64,000 nt of DNA from Pseudomonas monteilii NBRC 103158 = DSM 14164 (GCF_000730605.1 NZ_BBIS01000019.1:62001-126000), one strand, 5' to 3'; positions 11,439 to 22,262 are shown, counted from the stretch's first letter. The notes: generated by a model not told the origin, from the sequence alone. Numbers and translations: made by a program.

Positions 11439-12662
11439 TTAGATGTCCAGCAGCAGGCGAGACGGATCTTCCAGCAGGTTCTTGATGGTGACCAGGAAGG
11501 TTACCGCTTCCTTGCCGTCGATCAGGCGGTGATCGTACGACAGCGCCAGGTACATCATCGGGCGAATCACGACCTGGCCATTGATGGCCATCGGACGCTG
11601 GATGATGTTGTGCATGCCGAGGATGGCGGCCTGCGGCGGGTTGACGATCGGGGTCGACATCATCGAACCGAAGGTACCACCGTTGGTGATGGTGAAGGTG
11701 CCACCGGTCATCTCTTCGATGGCCAGCTTGCCGTCACGGGCCTTCTTGCCGAAGGTGGCGATGCCGTTCTCGATTTCAGCCAGGCTCATCGACTCGGCGT
11801 TGCGCAGTACCGGTACCACCAGGCCACGGTCGCTGGACACGGCAACACCAACGTCGGCGTAGCCGTGGTAGACGATGTCGTTGCCGTCGATCGAGGCGTT
11901 GACAGCCGGGAAGCGCTTCAGGGCTTCGGTGGCCGCCTTGACGAAGAACGACATGAAGCCCAGGCGTACGCCGTTGTGGGTCTTCTCGAACAGGTCCTTG
12001 TACTTCGAACGCAGAGCCATGACTTCGGTCATGTCCACTTCGTTGAAGGTGGTCAGCATGGCCATGCTCGACTGGGCTTCGACCAGACGCTCAGCGATCT
12101 TGGCACGCAGGCGGGTCATCGGCACACGCTTCTCGGTGCGGTCGCCAGCAGCGACGACAACCGGGGCAGCCGCAGCGGCAGCAGGCTTGGCAGCCGGGGC
12201 TGCGGCAGGCGCCGACTTCTTGTTGGCGACGGCAGCTACGACGTCTTCCTTGGTGATGCGGCCACCTTTGCCAGTGCCGGCAACGGCAGCCAGGTCGATG
12301 CCGTTTTCTTCAGCCAGCTTGCGCGCGGCCGGGGCAGCGATCGGGTCGTCTTCGCCAGCGTCGGCAGCAGCGGCAGCCGGAGCAGCAGCGGCCGGGGCAG
12401 CAGCAGGTGCAGCGGCGGCAGCGCCGCCTTCAACGATCGAACCCAGCACTTCGTCGGACAGGACAGTGTCGCCCTCGCCCTTGACGATGGCGCCCAGCAC
12501 GCCGTCGGCGGTGGCCAGCACTTCCAGGACGACCTTGTCGGTCTCGATGTCGACGATCAGCTCGTCACGCTTGACGGCTTCGCCCGGCTTCTTGTGCCAG
12601 GTGGCAACGGTGCCATCGGCAACCGATTCCGGGAAGGTTGGGGCTTTGATCTCGATAGCCAT
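11439..12662 (-). CDS. sucB: Dihydrolipoyl succinyltransferase (E2 of OGDH)
   Basis: This 407-residue E2 subunit transfers succinyl from E1 to CoA. The single lipoyl domain carries the lipoyl-lysine at about residue 43 ([11 protein letters not shown]). Next come a long Ala/Pro linker, the peripheral subunit-binding domain ([14 protein letters not shown]) and the catalytic domain ending with [15 protein letters not shown], where His378 and Asp382 are the catalytic pair. The order E1-E2-E3 in the operon supports the assignment. Confidence 0.96.
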
Positions 12663-12704
12663 TATCAGTGTTTCCTTAAATTCGGTTTCAGGTGCGCGAA
12701 GGCG

Positions 12705-15536
12705 TTAGACAGTGAAGGCGTCTTGCAGCAGTTTTTCCTGCTGTTCGGCGTGCTTCGAAGCGTAACCACAGGCTGGCGCGGCAGAAGCGTCGCGGCCGGC
12801 GTATTCCAGGACCAGCGCCTTGTTGTGGCGGCCCAGGATACGGCGCATGTGGTGCTGGCTGCTGTACCAGGCGCCCTGGTTCATCGGCTCTTCCTGACAC
12901 CAGACCGCATGCTTGAGGTTGGTGTACGGCGCCAGGATTTCGACCAGGTCGTCTTCCGGGAACGGATACAGCTGCTCGATACGCACGATGGCGATGTCTT
13001 CGCGGCCTTCGGCACGGCGTTTTTCCAGCAGGTCGTAGTAAACCTTGCCACCGCACAAGACCAGGCGTTCGACCTTGGCCGGATCGAGGGTGTCGATTTC
13101 CGGGATCACGGTCTGGAACGAGCCTTCGGCCAGGTCTTCCAGGGTCGAGATGGCCAGCTTGTGGCGCAGCAGCGACTTTGGCGTCAGCACGATCAGCGGC
13201 TTGCGCAGCGGACGGATGACCTGACGACGCAGCAGGTGGTAGATCTGAGCCGGGGTGGTCGGTACGCACACCTGGATGTTGTGCTCGGCGCACAGCTGCA
13301 GGTAACGCTCCAGACGCGCGGAGGAGTGCTCCGGGCCCTGCCCTTCATAACCGTGTGGCAGCAGCATGGTCAGGCCACACAGACGGCCCCACTTGTGCTC
13401 GCCGCTGGTGATGAACTGGTCGATCACCACTTGCGCACCGTTGGCGAAGTCGCCGAACTGGGCTTCCCAGATCACCAGCGCGTTCGGCGTGGTGGTCGAG
13501 TAGCCGTATTCGAAGGCCAGTACCGCTTCTTCCGACAGGAAGGAGTCGTACAGCTCGAACATCGGCTGGCCCGGGAACAGGTTCTTCAGCGGTACGTAGG
13601 TGCTGGCGTCCTTCTGGTTGTGCAGCACCGCGTGACGGTGCGAGAAGGTGCCACGGCCGATGTCCTGGCCGGTCATGCGGATCGGGTGACCTTCGAACTG
13701 CAGGGTGGCGTAAGCCATGGTCTCTGCATAGCCCCAGTTGATCGGCAAGCCACCGGCCTGCATCTTCTGGCGGTCTTCGTAGATCTTCGCGACCTGACGC
13801 TGAACGACGAAGCCTTCCGGGATTTCCAGCAGCTTGGCCGACAGGTCTTGCAGGGTCTTGAGGTCGAAACGGGTGTCGTGACGTGCGGTCCAGGCATGGC
13901 CCAGGTACGGGCGCCAGTCGACGAACAGCTCGCGGTTCGGCTCCTTGACCAGGCTCTTCACAACGTGCAGGCCGTTGTCCAGCGCGTTGCGGTACTCGTC
14001 GATCTTGGCCTGGGCGCGCTCGGCATCGATGCGGCCAGCCTGGATCAGTGCCTCGGCGTACAGCTCACGGGTAGTGCGCTGCTTGCTGATTTGCTGATAC
14101 ATCAGCGGCTGAGTACCGTTTGGCTCGTCGGCCTCGTTGTGGCCGCGACGACGGTAGCAGACCAGGTCGATCACCACGTCACGCTTGAACTGCATGCGGT
14201 AGTCGATCGCCAGCTGGGTGACGAACAGCACCGCTTCCGGGTCATCGCCGTTCACGTGCAGGATCGGCGCCTGGATCATCTTGGCAACGTCGGTGGCGTA
14301 CTCGGTAGAGCGCGCGTCCAGCGGGTTGCTGATGGTGAAACCCACCTGGTTGTTGATCACGATGTGCACGGTGCCGCCGGTCTTGAAACCGCGGGTCTGC
14401 GACATCTGGAAGGTTTCCATGACCACGCCCTGGCCGGCGAACGCTGCGTCGCCGTGGATCGAGATCGGCAGTACCTTGTCGCCAACGGTGTCGTTGCGGC
14501 GGTCCTGACGGGCGCGCACCGAACCTTCGACCACTGGCGATACGATTTCCAGGTGGGACGGGTTGAACGCCATGGCCAGGTGCACTTCGCCACCGGCGGT
14601 CATCACGTTCGAGGAGAAGCCCTGGTGATACTTCACGTCACCGGAGCCCAGCTCGTTCATCTTCTTGCCTTCGAACTCGTCGAACAGCTCGCGCGGGTTC
14701 TTGCCGAAGGTGTTCACCAGGACGTTCAGACGGCCACGGTGGGCCATGCCGATCACGACTTCCTTGGTGCCGTAGGAGCCGGAACGCTGAATCATCTCGT
14801 CCAGCATCGGGATCAGGCTTTCGCCGCCCTCAAGGCCGAAACGCTTGGTGCCTGGGTACTTGGTGCCCAGGTATTTCTCAAGGCCTTCACCGGCCGTCAC
14901 GCGCTCGAGCAGGTGAGCCTGCACGTCAGCGGAAAACTCCGGACGGCCGCGCACGCTTTCCAGGCGCTGCTGGAACCAGCTGCGCTGCTCGGAATCGACG
15001 ATGTGGGTGAACTCGGCGCCAATGGTGCGACAATATGTCTTCTGGAGCGCCTCGAAGATCTCGCGTAGGCTCGCCTCCTCTTTGCCGATGAACAGGTCGC
15101 CGGCACGGAAGGTCGTATCAAGATCGGCATTGGTCAAGCCGTAGTGATTGATCGACAGGTCTACGGGCGCAGGACGCTGCCACAACCCCAACGGGTCGAG
15201 CTTGGCAGCCTGATGGCCGCGCATACGATAGGCCTGGATCAGTCGCAGAACTTCAACCTGCTTCTTCTCGTGTTCACTGCTCACGCTCCCGGCGGATACC
15301 GGTTGGGCGCGGCGCTGGTTCTTTGCCAGCAGTACGAAATGGTCGCGGATTGTCGAGTGCGATACATCGGTAGCGGTGCTGCCGTCGGCGGGCAACTTCT
15401 GGAAGTAGGTGCGCCACTCTTCTGGCACAGCGTTAGGGTCGTGCAGGTAGAGCTCGTAGAGCTCTTCCACATATGCAGCGTTACCACCTGAAAGGTGGGC
15501 GCTTTCCCACATGCGCTGCATCACGCTTTCTTGCAT
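12705..15536 (-). CDS. sucA: 2-oxoglutarate dehydrogenase E1
   Basis: This 943-residue thiamine-diphosphate enzyme decarboxylates 2-oxoglutarate. The N-terminal WESAHLSGGNAAYVEELYE segment binds the E2 core. The thiamine-binding segment IHGDAAFAGQGVVMETFQMS and the C-terminal transketolase domain (VLAFEYGYSTT) are intact. The gene is the first of the suc block, 246 bp after sdhB; sdh and suc may form one long transcript or have a separate sucA promoter. Confidence 0.97.
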   Translation of the reverse strand: MQESVMQRMWESAHLSGGNAAYVEELYELYLHDPNAVPEEWRTYFQKLPADGSTATDVSHSTIRDHFVLLAKNQRRAQPVSAGSVSSEHEKKQVEVLRLIQAYRMRGHQAAKLDPLGLWQRPAPVDLSINHYGLTNADLDTTFRAGDLFIGKEEASLREIFEALQKTYCRTIGAEFTHIVDSEQRSWFQQRLESVRGRPEFSADVQAHLLERVTAGEGLEKYLGTKYPGTKRFGLEGGESLIPMLDEMIQRSGSYGTKEVVIGMAHRGRLNVLVNTFGKNPRELFDEFEGKKMNELGSGDVKYHQGFSSNVMTAGGEVHLAMAFNPSHLEIVSPVVEGSVRARQDRRNDTVGDKVLPISIHGDAAFAGQGVVMETFQMSQTRGFKTGGTVHIVINNQVGFTISNPLDARSTEYATDVAKMIQAPILHVNGDDPEAVLFVTQLAIDYRMQFKRDVVIDLVCYRRRGHNEADEPNGTQPLMYQQISKQRTTRELYAEALIQAGRIDAERAQAKIDEYRNALDNGLHVVKSLVKEPNRELFVDWRPYLGHAWTARHDTRFDLKTLQDLSAKLLEIPEGFVVQRQVAKIYEDRQKMQAGGLPINWGYAETMAYATLQFEGHPIRMTGQDIGRGTFSHRHAVLHNQKDASTYVPLKNLFPGQPMFELYDSFLSEEAVLAFEYGYSTTTPNALVIWEAQFGDFANGAQVVIDQFITSGEHKWGRLCGLTMLLPHGYEGQGPEHSSARLERYLQLCAEHNIQVCVPTTPAQIYHLLRRQVIRPLRKPLIVLTPKSLLRHKLAISTLEDLAEGSFQTVIPEIDTLDPAKVERLVLCGGKVYYDLLEKRRAEGREDIAIVRIEQLYPFPEDDLVEILAPYTNLKHAVWCQEEPMNQGAWYSSQHHMRRILGRHNKALVLEYAGRDASAAPACGYASKHAEQQEKLLQDAFTV

Positions 15537-15782
15537 GCTTGGTCACCCTCGATTAGGGGACTGATCGGCGAGAGCCACAGCAAACCTGGAAAAGTCCGAA
15601 TACAGCGACTGAACCACGCCACTTGGATCCTGCTGATTTTCCGGGTACCAGCCCGGAAAGCCCCTGCTGGTCTCATATCTTCATAGGTAATGAACGCAGG
15701 CTTTGTGGGCCCTTGTTCGGGTTTTACCTCAGTGCGGGCTCACCACCCGCACCTCGGCTTACTGCAGGTACAACACTTTGTA

Positions 15783-16487
15783 TCAGGTGCCGCTTTGCAG
15801 CAGCATGTTACGTACGTGACCGATTGCCTTGGTCGGGTTCAGACCTTTCGGGCAAACGTTTACGCAGTTCATGATCCCGCGGCAGCGGAATACGCTGAAC
15901 GGGTCATCCAGGGACGCCAGGCGCTCCTGAGTCTTGGTATCGCGGCTGTCAGCCAGGAAGCGGTAGGCTTGCAGCAGTGCAGCCGGGCCCAGGAACTTGT
16001 CCGGGTTCCACCAGAACGACGGGCAGGACGTCGAGCAGCACGCGCACAGGATGCACTCGTACAGGCCGTCCAGCTTGTCACGGTCTTCCGGCGACTGCAG
16101 GCGCTCGATGGCCGGTGCTGGGGTATCGTTCTGCAGGAACGGCTTCACCTTCTCGTACTGCTTGTAGAAGATGCTCATGTCGACCACCAGGTCACGAATG
16201 ACCGGCAGGCCTGGCAGCGGACGCAGCACCAGCTTGTTGCCCTTCACCACCGCCGACAGCGGGGTGATGCAGGCCAGGCCGTTCTTGCCGTTCATGTTCA
16301 TGCCGTCGGAACCGCACACGCCTTCACGGCAGGAGCGACGGTACGAGAAACCTTCGTCCTTTTCCTTGATCAGCGCCAATACATCGAGAACCATCAGGTC
16401 CTTGCCGCCGGTATCGACGTCGAACGACTCCATTTTGGGCGCCGAGTCGGTGTCCGGGTTGTAACGATAAACTTCGACTTTCAACAT
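15783..16487 (-). CDS. sdhB: Succinate dehydrogenase iron-sulfur subunit
   Basis: This 234-residue subunit carries the [2Fe-2S], [4Fe-4S] and [3Fe-4S] clusters of complex II. The cysteine sets are visible: SCREGVCGSDGMN with the later Cys, CILCACCSTSCPS, and CRGIMNCVNVCPKG. I chose the ATG at 16487 (MLKVEVYRYNP) with AAGGGTGG just upstream; the longer frame begins at a GTG inside that ribosome binding site. It follows sdhA directly. Confidence 0.96.
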   Translation of the reverse strand: MLKVEVYRYNPDTDSAPKMESFDVDTGGKDLMVLDVLALIKEKDEGFSYRRSCREGVCGSDGMNMNGKNGLACITPLSAVVKGNKLVLRPLPGLPVIRDLVVDMSIFYKQYEKVKPFLQNDTPAPAIERLQSPEDRDKLDGLYECILCACCSTSCPSFWWNPDKFLGPAALLQAYRFLADSRDTKTQERLASLDDPFSVFRCRGIMNCVNVCPKGLNPTKAIGHVRNMLLQSGT

Positions 16488-16498
16488 AGCAGCCACCC

Positions 16499-18271
16499 TT
16501 AGTAAGTCCGGACTTTTGGTTCGAAGGCTGGAACAGTCTTCGGCGCAAAGTTGACGCCACGCTTGGCAACGCGCTTCTCACCCGGGTAGTACAGGGTGTG
16601 GCACAGCCAGTTTTCGTCGTCACGGTCTTCGAAGTCTTCACGGGCGTGAGCGCCGCGGGACTCTTTACGGGCTTCGGCCGCGATGGCGGTAGCTTCGGCG
16701 ACTTCCAGCAGGTTCTGCAGCTCCAGCGCTTCGATACGCGCGGTGTTGAAGGCCTGGGACTTGTCGTTGATCTTGACGTTGGCGATGCGGTCACGCAGGC
16801 CGGCCAGCTGCTCGATACCCTTCTGCATGTATTCGCCGGTACGGAATACACCGAAGTAGTTCTGCATGCAGCTCTGCAGCTCGCGCTTCAGGCTGGCAAC
16901 GTCTTCGCCAGAAGTACGCTCGTTGAGCTTGTTCAGGCGGTTCAGGGCCACATCGATATCGGTGTCGCTGGCGTCGCGGTATTCCACGCCGTCGGACAGC
17001 GATTTTTCCAGGTGCAGGCCAGCGGCGCGACCGAATACCACCAGGTCGAGCAGCGAGTTGCCGCCCAGGCGGTTGGCACCGTGTACCGATACGCACGCCA
17101 CTTCACCCACGGCGAACAGACCCGGGATGATCTGGTCCTTGCCTTCGGCGTCCATGGTGATGGCCTGGCCATGAATGTTGGTGGCAACGCCGCCCATCAT
17201 GTAGTGGCAGGTCGGTACGACCGGAACTGGCGCGACCACAGGGTCGACGTGAGCGAAGGTCTTGGACAGTTCGCAGATACCTGGCAGGCGGCTGTGCAGC
17301 ACTTCCTCGCCCAGGTGGTCCAGCTTCAGCAGTACGTGGTCCTTGTTCGGGCCCACGCCGTTGCCGGCGATGATTTCCTTGACCATGGAACGGGCAACCA
17401 CGTCGCGGCCGGCCAGGTCTTTCGCGTTCGGCGCGTAACGCTCCATGAAGCGCTCGCCGTGGGCGTTGATCAGGTAGCCACCTTCACCACGGCAACCTTC
17501 GGTTACCAGTACACCGGCGCCGGCGATACCGGTCGGGTGGAACTGCCACATCTCGATGTCCTGCACCGGTACGCCTGCACGCAGGGCCATGCCGATACCG
17601 TCACCGGTGTTGATCAGGGCATTGGTGGTGGAGGCGTAGATACGACCGGCACCGCCAGTGGCCAGAACGGTGGCCTTGGACTTGATGTACATGGTTTCGC
17701 CGGTTTCGATGCAGATTGCGATCACACCGACGAACGCGCCGTCCTGGTTTTTCACCAGGTCAACCGCGTAGTACTCGTTGAGGAAGGTAGTGCCTGCTTT
17801 CAGGTTGCCCTGGTACAGGGTGTGCAGCAGCGCGTGACCGGTACGGTCGGAAGCGGCACAGGTACGGGCAGCCTGGCCACCTTTCCCGAAGTCCTTGGAC
17901 TGGCCACCGAACGGACGCTGGTAGATACGACCGGTTTCGGTACGCGAGAACGGCAGGCCCATGTGGTCCAGCTCGAAGACCGCAGCCGGGCCTTCCTGAC
18001 ACATGTATTCGATAGCGTCCTGGTCACCGATGTAGTCGGAACCCTTGACGGTATCGTACATGTGCCAGCGCCAGTCGTCGTTCGGGTCGGCCGAAGCGAT
18101 GGCACAGGTGATGCCGCCCTGGGCGGATACAGTGTGCGAACGGGTCGGGAAGACCTTGGTAACTACGGCAGTCTTGTGGCCGCCTTGAGCCAGTTGCAGC
18201 GCGGCGCGCATGCCGGCGCCGCCGCCACCGATGATGATGGCGTCGAAGGAAATGGTTGGAATGCTAGCCAT
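16499..18271 (-). CDS. sdhA: Succinate dehydrogenase flavoprotein subunit
   Basis: This 590-residue flavoprotein oxidises succinate to fumarate. The covalent FAD site is His46 in [11 protein letters not shown], after the dinucleotide motif [14 protein letters not shown]. The substrate-binding segments around [16 protein letters not shown] and [12 protein letters not shown] are present. It lies three bases after sdhD, in the order sdhC-sdhD-sdhA-sdhB. Confidence 0.97.
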   Translation of the reverse strand: MASIPTISFDAIIIGGGGAGMRAALQLAQGGHKTAVVTKVFPTRSHTVSAQGGITCAIASADPNDDWRWHMYDTVKGSDYIGDQDAIEYMCQEGPAAVFELDHMGLPFSRTETGRIYQRPFGGQSKDFGKGGQAARTCAASDRTGHALLHTLYQGNLKAGTTFLNEYYAVDLVKNQDGAFVGVIAICIETGETMYIKSKATVLATGGAGRIYASTTNALINTGDGIGMALRAGVPVQDIEMWQFHPTGIAGAGVLVTEGCRGEGGYLINAHGERFMERYAPNAKDLAGRDVVARSMVKEIIAGNGVGPNKDHVLLKLDHLGEEVLHSRLPGICELSKTFAHVDPVVAPVPVVPTCHYMMGGVATNIHGQAITMDAEGKDQIIPGLFAVGEVACVSVHGANRLGGNSLLDLVVFGRAAGLHLEKSLSDGVEYRDASDTDIDVALNRLNKLNERTSGEDVASLKRELQSCMQNYFGVFRTGEYMQKGIEQLAGLRDRIANVKINDKSQAFNTARIEALELQNLLEVAEATAIAAEARKESRGAHAREDFEDRDDENWLCHTLYYPGEKRVAKRGVNFAPKTVPAFEPKVRTY

Positions 18272-18274
18272 GGA

Positions 18275-18643
18275 TCAGATACCCCAGAGAATCTGCACAC
18301 CCCAGACGAAGTAAGCGAACATCGCAACGCCGCATACCGCCTGGAACAGGAAACGAATCGCAGTTGCCGACTTGCCGAACGACATAGGCGTCAGGTAGTC
18401 GGTTGCAATGGTCCACATGCCGACCCAGGCGTGAGCGCCCAGGGCAACGAGGGCCAGCAGACTGAAGATCCGCATCGCGTTGTTGGAGAACAGACCATGC
18501 CACTGGGTGTAGTCGATGCCTGGGTGGGCGACCACGTAGCCGATCAGGAAGAGGAAGTAAGCCGCGAGAACGACCGCAGAAACGCGCTGCGCCATCCAGT
18601 CATAGAGGCCCGAACGCGACAGGTTCGTGACATTGGTTACCAT
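18275..18643 (-). CDS. sdhD: Succinate dehydrogenase membrane anchor SdhD
   Basis: This 122-residue hydrophobic anchor has three membrane segments. The start ATG at 18643 (MVTNVTNLSRSGLYDWMAQR) has GGGAG upstream; the longer frame begins at a TTG that lies after that site. The gene overlaps sdhC by seven bases. With SdhC it forms the quinone site and binds haem b. Confidence 0.93.
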   Translation of the reverse strand: MVTNVTNLSRSGLYDWMAQRVSAVVLAAYFLFLIGYVVAHPGIDYTQWHGLFSNNAMRIFSLLALVALGAHAWVGMWTIATDYLTPMSFGKSATAIRFLFQAVCGVAMFAYFVWGVQILWGI

Positions 18644-19023
18644 ACCCAAACTCCCACCAGAACGATCAGCACCACGGAGATGACGATCACGATTTTCGAG
18701 CCCAGCTTGCCGCCTTCCAGCGTCTCACCGATACCCATGTCCATGATCAGGTGACGAACACCTGCCACGAGGTGATAAAGCAGGGCAGACAGCAGGCCCC
18801 AGGTCACAAATTTGGCCAGCGGGCTGGTCAGACACGCCTTCACCTCACCGAAGCCTTCCTCGGAACCCAGCGACTTGCCCAGTGCATAAAGCATGATGGC
18901 AAGGCCGAGGAACAAGATGACGCCGGAGATACGGTGCAGGATGGACGTGTACGCAGTGACGGGGAGCTTGATGGTCCTTAGGTCTAGGTTTACAGGTCGT
19001 TGGCTTTTCACGGCTTTTTTCAC
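18637..19023 (-). CDS. sdhC: Succinate dehydrogenase cytochrome b556 subunit SdhC
   Basis: This 128-residue membrane anchor begins at a GTG codon (19021-19023), giving MKKAVKSQRPVNLDL. Three membrane segments follow. SILHRISGVILF and LVAGVRHLIMDMG are the family signatures, the second carrying the haem-ligand His. It is the first gene of the sdh-suc block and is divergent from gltA across a 352-bp promoter region. Confidence 0.93.
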   Translation of the reverse strand: MKKAVKSQRPVNLDLRTIKLPVTAYTSILHRISGVILFLGLAIMLYALGKSLGSEEGFGEVKACLTSPLAKFVTWGLLSALLYHLVAGVRHLIMDMGIGETLEGGKLGSKIVIVISVVLIVLVGVWVW

Positions 19024-19375
19024 ACTGAAGAGCCCCTAGCGAATCAGGGCAAAGTTGTTGGTAAGTGTACTGGTCAGGTACCCACCACCCAGGGAACGGC
19101 GACCCCCAGCAGTTCGGGCTTGCAAGCCCCTGGCGGTCGGGTGCCGAGTATAGACAGTTAGGCTGCTTATGACAACGTGACGGGGTAGCCCAAATAGCGC
19201 ATTGCCTTTAGCGAACAAAAGGCGTAAATGGGCGAGAATTTCGGGAAAAATCAGGCTTGAATGCTTGATTCAACAAGCCTTTAGGCAAATTGACATCTGA
19301 ATTTATCCCTCTATAGTGGTGCGGGCCCTGCGTGGGGGGTCTGTCTGATGATTTCTAGCATTAATAGGAGGCCAC
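19024..19375. other. Divergent promoter region between sdhC and gltA
   Basis: This 352-bp region separates two divergent TCA-cycle units. It contains the gltA promoter described separately. Around 19190-19290 it is AT-richer than the coding flanks. I saw no RNA gene and no clear operator palindrome. Confidence 0.6.
19290..19317 (+). promoter_or_regulatory. Sigma70 promoter of gltA
   Basis: TTGACA (19290-19295) and TATAGT (19312-19317) are separated by 16 bases, about 60 bp upstream of the gltA start. The -35 element is a full consensus match. Confidence 0.7.
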
Positions 19376-20665
19376 ATGGCTGACAAAAAAGCGCAGTTGG
19401 TCATCGAGGGCGCTGCCCCCGTCGAGCTGCCCATTTTAACCGGCACCGTTGGTCCTGATGTAATCGACGTCCGCGGGTTGGGGGCCACTGGTCACTTCAC
19501 CTTCGACCCTGGTTTCATGGCGACTGCCTCGTGCGAGTCGAAGATCACCTACATTGACGGCGACAAAGGGATCCTGCTGCACCGCGGCTACCCGATCGAA
19601 CAACTCGCCGAACAATCCGACTACCTCGAAACCTGCTACCTGCTGCTCAACGGCGAACTGCCGAATGCCGAGCAGAAGGCCCAGTTCGTCAGCACCGTCA
19701 AGAACCACACCATGGTTCACGAGCAGCTGAAGTCCTTCTTCAACGGTTTCCGTCGCGACGCTCACCCGATGGCGGTGATGTGTGGCGTGGTCGGCGCCCT
19801 GTCGGCGTTCTATCACGACTCCCTGGACATCAATAACCCGCAACACCGCGAAATTTCCGCGGTGCGCCTGGTCGCCAAGATGCCGACCCTGGCCGCGATG
19901 GTTTACAAGTACTCCATGGGCCAGCCGATGATGTACCCGCGCAACGACCTGTCGTACGCGGAAAACTTCCTGCACATGATGTTCAACACCCCGTGCGAGA
20001 TCAAACCGATCAGCCCGGTACTGGCCAAGGCAATGGACCGGATCTTCATCCTCCATGCCGACCACGAACAGAATGCCTCCACCTCCACCGTTCGCCTGGC
20101 CGGCTCGTCGGGTGCCAACCCGTTCGCCTGTATCGCCGCCGGTATCGCCGCACTGTGGGGCCCAGCCCACGGCGGTGCGAACGAAGCCGTACTGACCATG
20201 CTCGATGAAATCGGCGATGTTTCGAACATCGACAAGTTCATCGCCAAGGCCAAGGACAAGAACGACCCGTTCAAGCTGATGGGCTTCGGTCACCGCGTGT
20301 ACAAGAACCGCGACCCGCGCGCCACCGTGATGAAGCAGACCTGCGACGAAGTCCTGCGCGAGCTGGGCATCAAGAACGACCCGCAGCTGGAACTGGCCAT
20401 GCGCCTGGAAGAGATCGCCCTCACCGATCCTTACTTCATCGAGCGCTCGCTGTACCCGAACGTCGACTTCTACTCGGGGATCATCCTCAAGGCGATCGGC
20501 ATTCCGACCAGCATGTTCACCGTGATCTTCGCCCTGGCACGTACCGTGGGCTGGATCTCGCACTGGAAAGAAATGCTCTCCAGCCCGTACAAGATTGGCC
20601 GCCCGCGCCAGCTGTACACCGGCGAGCAGAAGCGCGACATCGTTGCGCTACAGGACCGCAAGTAA
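19376..20665 (+). CDS. gltA: Citrate synthase (type II)
   Basis: This 429-residue hexameric, NADH-sensitive type of citrate synthase condenses acetyl-CoA with oxaloacetate. Active-site segments are [34 protein letters not shown] and [14 protein letters not shown] with the catalytic Asp. AGGAGG lies just upstream of the ATG. A strong terminator follows the stop codon, so it is monocistronic. Confidence 0.97.
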   Translation: MADKKAQLVIEGAAPVELPILTGTVGPDVIDVRGLGATGHFTFDPGFMATASCESKITYIDGDKGILLHRGYPIEQLAEQSDYLETCYLLLNGELPNAEQKAQFVSTVKNHTMVHEQLKSFFNGFRRDAHPMAVMCGVVGALSAFYHDSLDINNPQHREISAVRLVAKMPTLAAMVYKYSMGQPMMYPRNDLSYAENFLHMMFNTPCEIKPISPVLAKAMDRIFILHADHEQNASTSTVRLAGSSGANPFACIAAGIAALWGPAHGGANEAVLTMLDEIGDVSNIDKFIAKAKDKNDPFKLMGFGHRVYKNRDPRATVMKQTCDEVLRELGIKNDPQLELAMRLEEIALTDPYFIERSLYPNVDFYSGIILKAIGIPTSMFTVIFALARTVGWISHWKEMLSSPYKIGRPRQLYTGEQKRDIVALQDRK

Positions 20666-20683
20666 GCTTTACTGGCCGAACGC

Positions 20684-20713
20684 AAAAAGGCTGCCCTTGG
20701 GCAGCCTTTTTTT
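20684..20713 (+). terminator. Rho-independent terminator of gltA
   Basis: The stem AAAGGCTGCCC/GGGCAGCCTTT is followed by a T run, 20 bp after the gltA stop. Confidence 0.9.
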
Positions 20714-20726
20714 ATTGGCTTTTTCC

Positions 20727-20755
20727 TGTGCCAGCGAAGAGGCCGGCACAGGCAA
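20727..20755. repeat. REP-like hairpin remnant
   Basis: CCTGTGCC...GGCCGGCACAGG around AGCGAAGA resembles the Pseudomonas putida REP sequence, which carries CCGGCCTCTTCGC and ends in CACAGG. It is a single shortened copy between convergent genes. Confidence 0.4.
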
Positions 20756-20764
20756 CACCAAACC

Positions 20765-21373
20765 TCAGTTCTTCTCAGCCCGCTCCCGCAGCCCTTTCAG
20801 GGTATTGAACGGCGCATCCACCACGAACTTGTTGGCCACCATCGCCGGCACGCTACCACCCGGCTCGGTGTGCACCTGGTAGGTCACTTCGGTGCTGTCA
20901 CCCTTGGGCACCAGTTTCCAGAAGCCTTCCACTTTCGCCACCCGCACAAAGCCCTTCTCTTCCGGGACATAGGTCGGCTCTTCGACCAGATTACGGGTCA
21001 AGCTGCCATCAGCCCCCTTGACCGTGGTGATATGCAACACCGAATCACGCGGCGTCACTGGCCACGGCGTGTTGAACTGGGTGTAGGTCCAGCTCTGGTC
21101 GCCTTCATGCTTGAGCAGCTTTTGCGACTTGCACTCGTGAATCCATGCACAGGCGCCGACCACGTCTTCCTGCAACGCCTGCACCTTGGCCAGCGGCGCC
21201 TTGATCACGGTAACGCCTTGATAGGCCTTGTACTTGGAACCGGCTACTTCACTGAGAGATACCTTGATCCCCTCCTCGTCCTTGGCCACTTGCCAGTTTT
21301 CGGCCCAGGCCACCGGCGACAGCAAAACACCCATGCCACACAGCAGTGCAATACGCTTGAACGATCTCATCAT
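20765..21373 (-). CDS. Periplasmic START-domain protein
   Basis: This protein of about 200 residues has a signal peptide ending in PVAWA, followed by a START/Bet v 1-like lipid-binding domain. Recognisable parts are the opening WQVAKDEEGIKVSL and the C-terminal helix VVDAPFNTLKGLRERAE. Bacterial members with this form are exported and of unknown ligand. It converges with gltA. Confidence 0.75.
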   Translation of the reverse strand: MMRSFKRIALLCGMGVLLSPVAWAENWQVAKDEEGIKVSLSEVAGSKYKAYQGVTVIKAPLAKVQALQEDVVGACAWIHECKSQKLLKHEGDQSWTYTQFNTPWPVTPRDSVLHITTVKGADGSLTRNLVEEPTYVPEEKGFVRVAKVEGFWKLVPKGDSTEVTYQVHTEPGGSVPAMVANKFVVDAPFNTLKGLRERAEKN

Positions 21374-21403
21374 GTTTATCCTTGTTGTCGAAGATCCAGC
21401 CTC

Positions 21404-21658
21404 TCACGCCGCCGTCATCTGCTCCCACCAACCCAGAATCCTGATTGCCTCGTCACGGTCGCTGCCGCACACCTCGACATCCGCCTTGAAGCCACCGCAC
21501 ACCGCCGGCCGCTCGGGCTTGCCAAACAGGTCGCAGAGGTTGGCAGCCGTCAGGTGCAGGCAGCGCTCGCCCGCCGGCTTGCCATTGGGCATGCGCGGCA
21601 TCGCAGAAGTGATGGACGGGGCGATGCAGCAGGCACCGCAGCCCTCACGGCAATTCAT
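21404..21658 (-). CDS. YkgJ-type cysteine cluster protein
   Basis: This short protein of 84 residues has the pattern CREGCGACCIAPSI, then CLHL, CDLF, and CGGF, typical of the YkgJ/CxxCxxCC family, a putative zinc- or iron-sulfur-binding group. It stands 30 bp upstream of the START-domain gene on the same strand and may be co-transcribed. The function is unknown. Confidence 0.75.
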   Translation of the reverse strand: MNCREGCGACCIAPSITSAMPRMPNGKPAGERCLHLTAANLCDLFGKPERPAVCGGFKADVEVCGSDRDEAIRILGWWEQMTAA

Positions 21659-21788
21659 GGCTATTCACCAAAATCAGGACTCCCTGGAACAAAACGGGAC
21701 GAACGTCCCTGGATAGTAACCGCTCAAACAGGCGTTTGAAATTACTGGCACGATGAAATGTGCAGTGACCCGGCAGTCAGTTTGACTG

Positions 21789-22262
21789 CTACTGCCGGTA
21801 CTCGAAATCGATGGCCGCCCCTTCAACGTCATGACGGCTGTCGTTGCGCAATTGCAACTGCATTTCGTTGTTGATCAGCCGGCCATTGAGCTGGAACGGG
21901 CTGTCGTTGGTTTCTGGTTTCTCGGTGAACATGGGCGGCAGCAAGGGTTTGCGTCGCTGAATCGGCGACGGGGTGCCAACGTTCGGCTCAAGTGAGTTGA
22001 CCATATCGACCGGCAGGCTGAGGTCAAGCTTTGCCTTTGGCAGCGGCTTGGCCACCGCCTTGCTGACCGGCTTGCGCGCCTTGGCCTTGCTGTTGGCGGC
22101 TTTTTTTACCGCCTGCTTCTGGACAGGCTTGGCTGCCGCCTTCTTCTGCACTGGCTTGCCCTGGGTGACCGGAGCCTGACTGGCCGGCTGCGCAGCCATG
22201 GCTGGCGCACAGCAGAACGGTGCAAGGCACAAGATCAGGGCAAAACGGCGTAAAGCATTCAT
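21789..22262 (-). CDS. Exported Lys/Ala-rich protein, function unknown
   Basis: This 157-residue protein has a signal peptide (MNALRRFALILCLAPF, cleavage after AMA). A Lys/Ala/Pro-rich low-complexity segment (about residues 30-85) follows, with repeated KPVQK and KAAAK-like units. The C-terminal part ends DFEYRQ and contains the pattern LNGRLINNEMQLQLRND. I chose the ATG at 22262 because it begins the signal peptide. The basic low-complexity part could bind cell wall or nucleic acid; this is a guess. Confidence 0.65.
   Translation of the reverse strand: MNALRRFALILCLAPFCCAPAMAAQPASQAPVTQGKPVQKKAAAKPVQKQAVKKAANSKAKARKPVSKAVAKPLPKAKLDLSLPVDMVNSLEPNVGTPSPIQRRKPLLPPMFTEKPETNDSPFQLNGRLINNEMQLQLRNDSRHDVEGAAIDFEYRQ

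Noticed and set aside
15733-15753. Hairpin GTGCGGG/CCCGCAC after sdhB
   Set aside because: There is no T run, and the 7-bp stem could be chance in GC-rich DNA, so I did not list it as a terminator.
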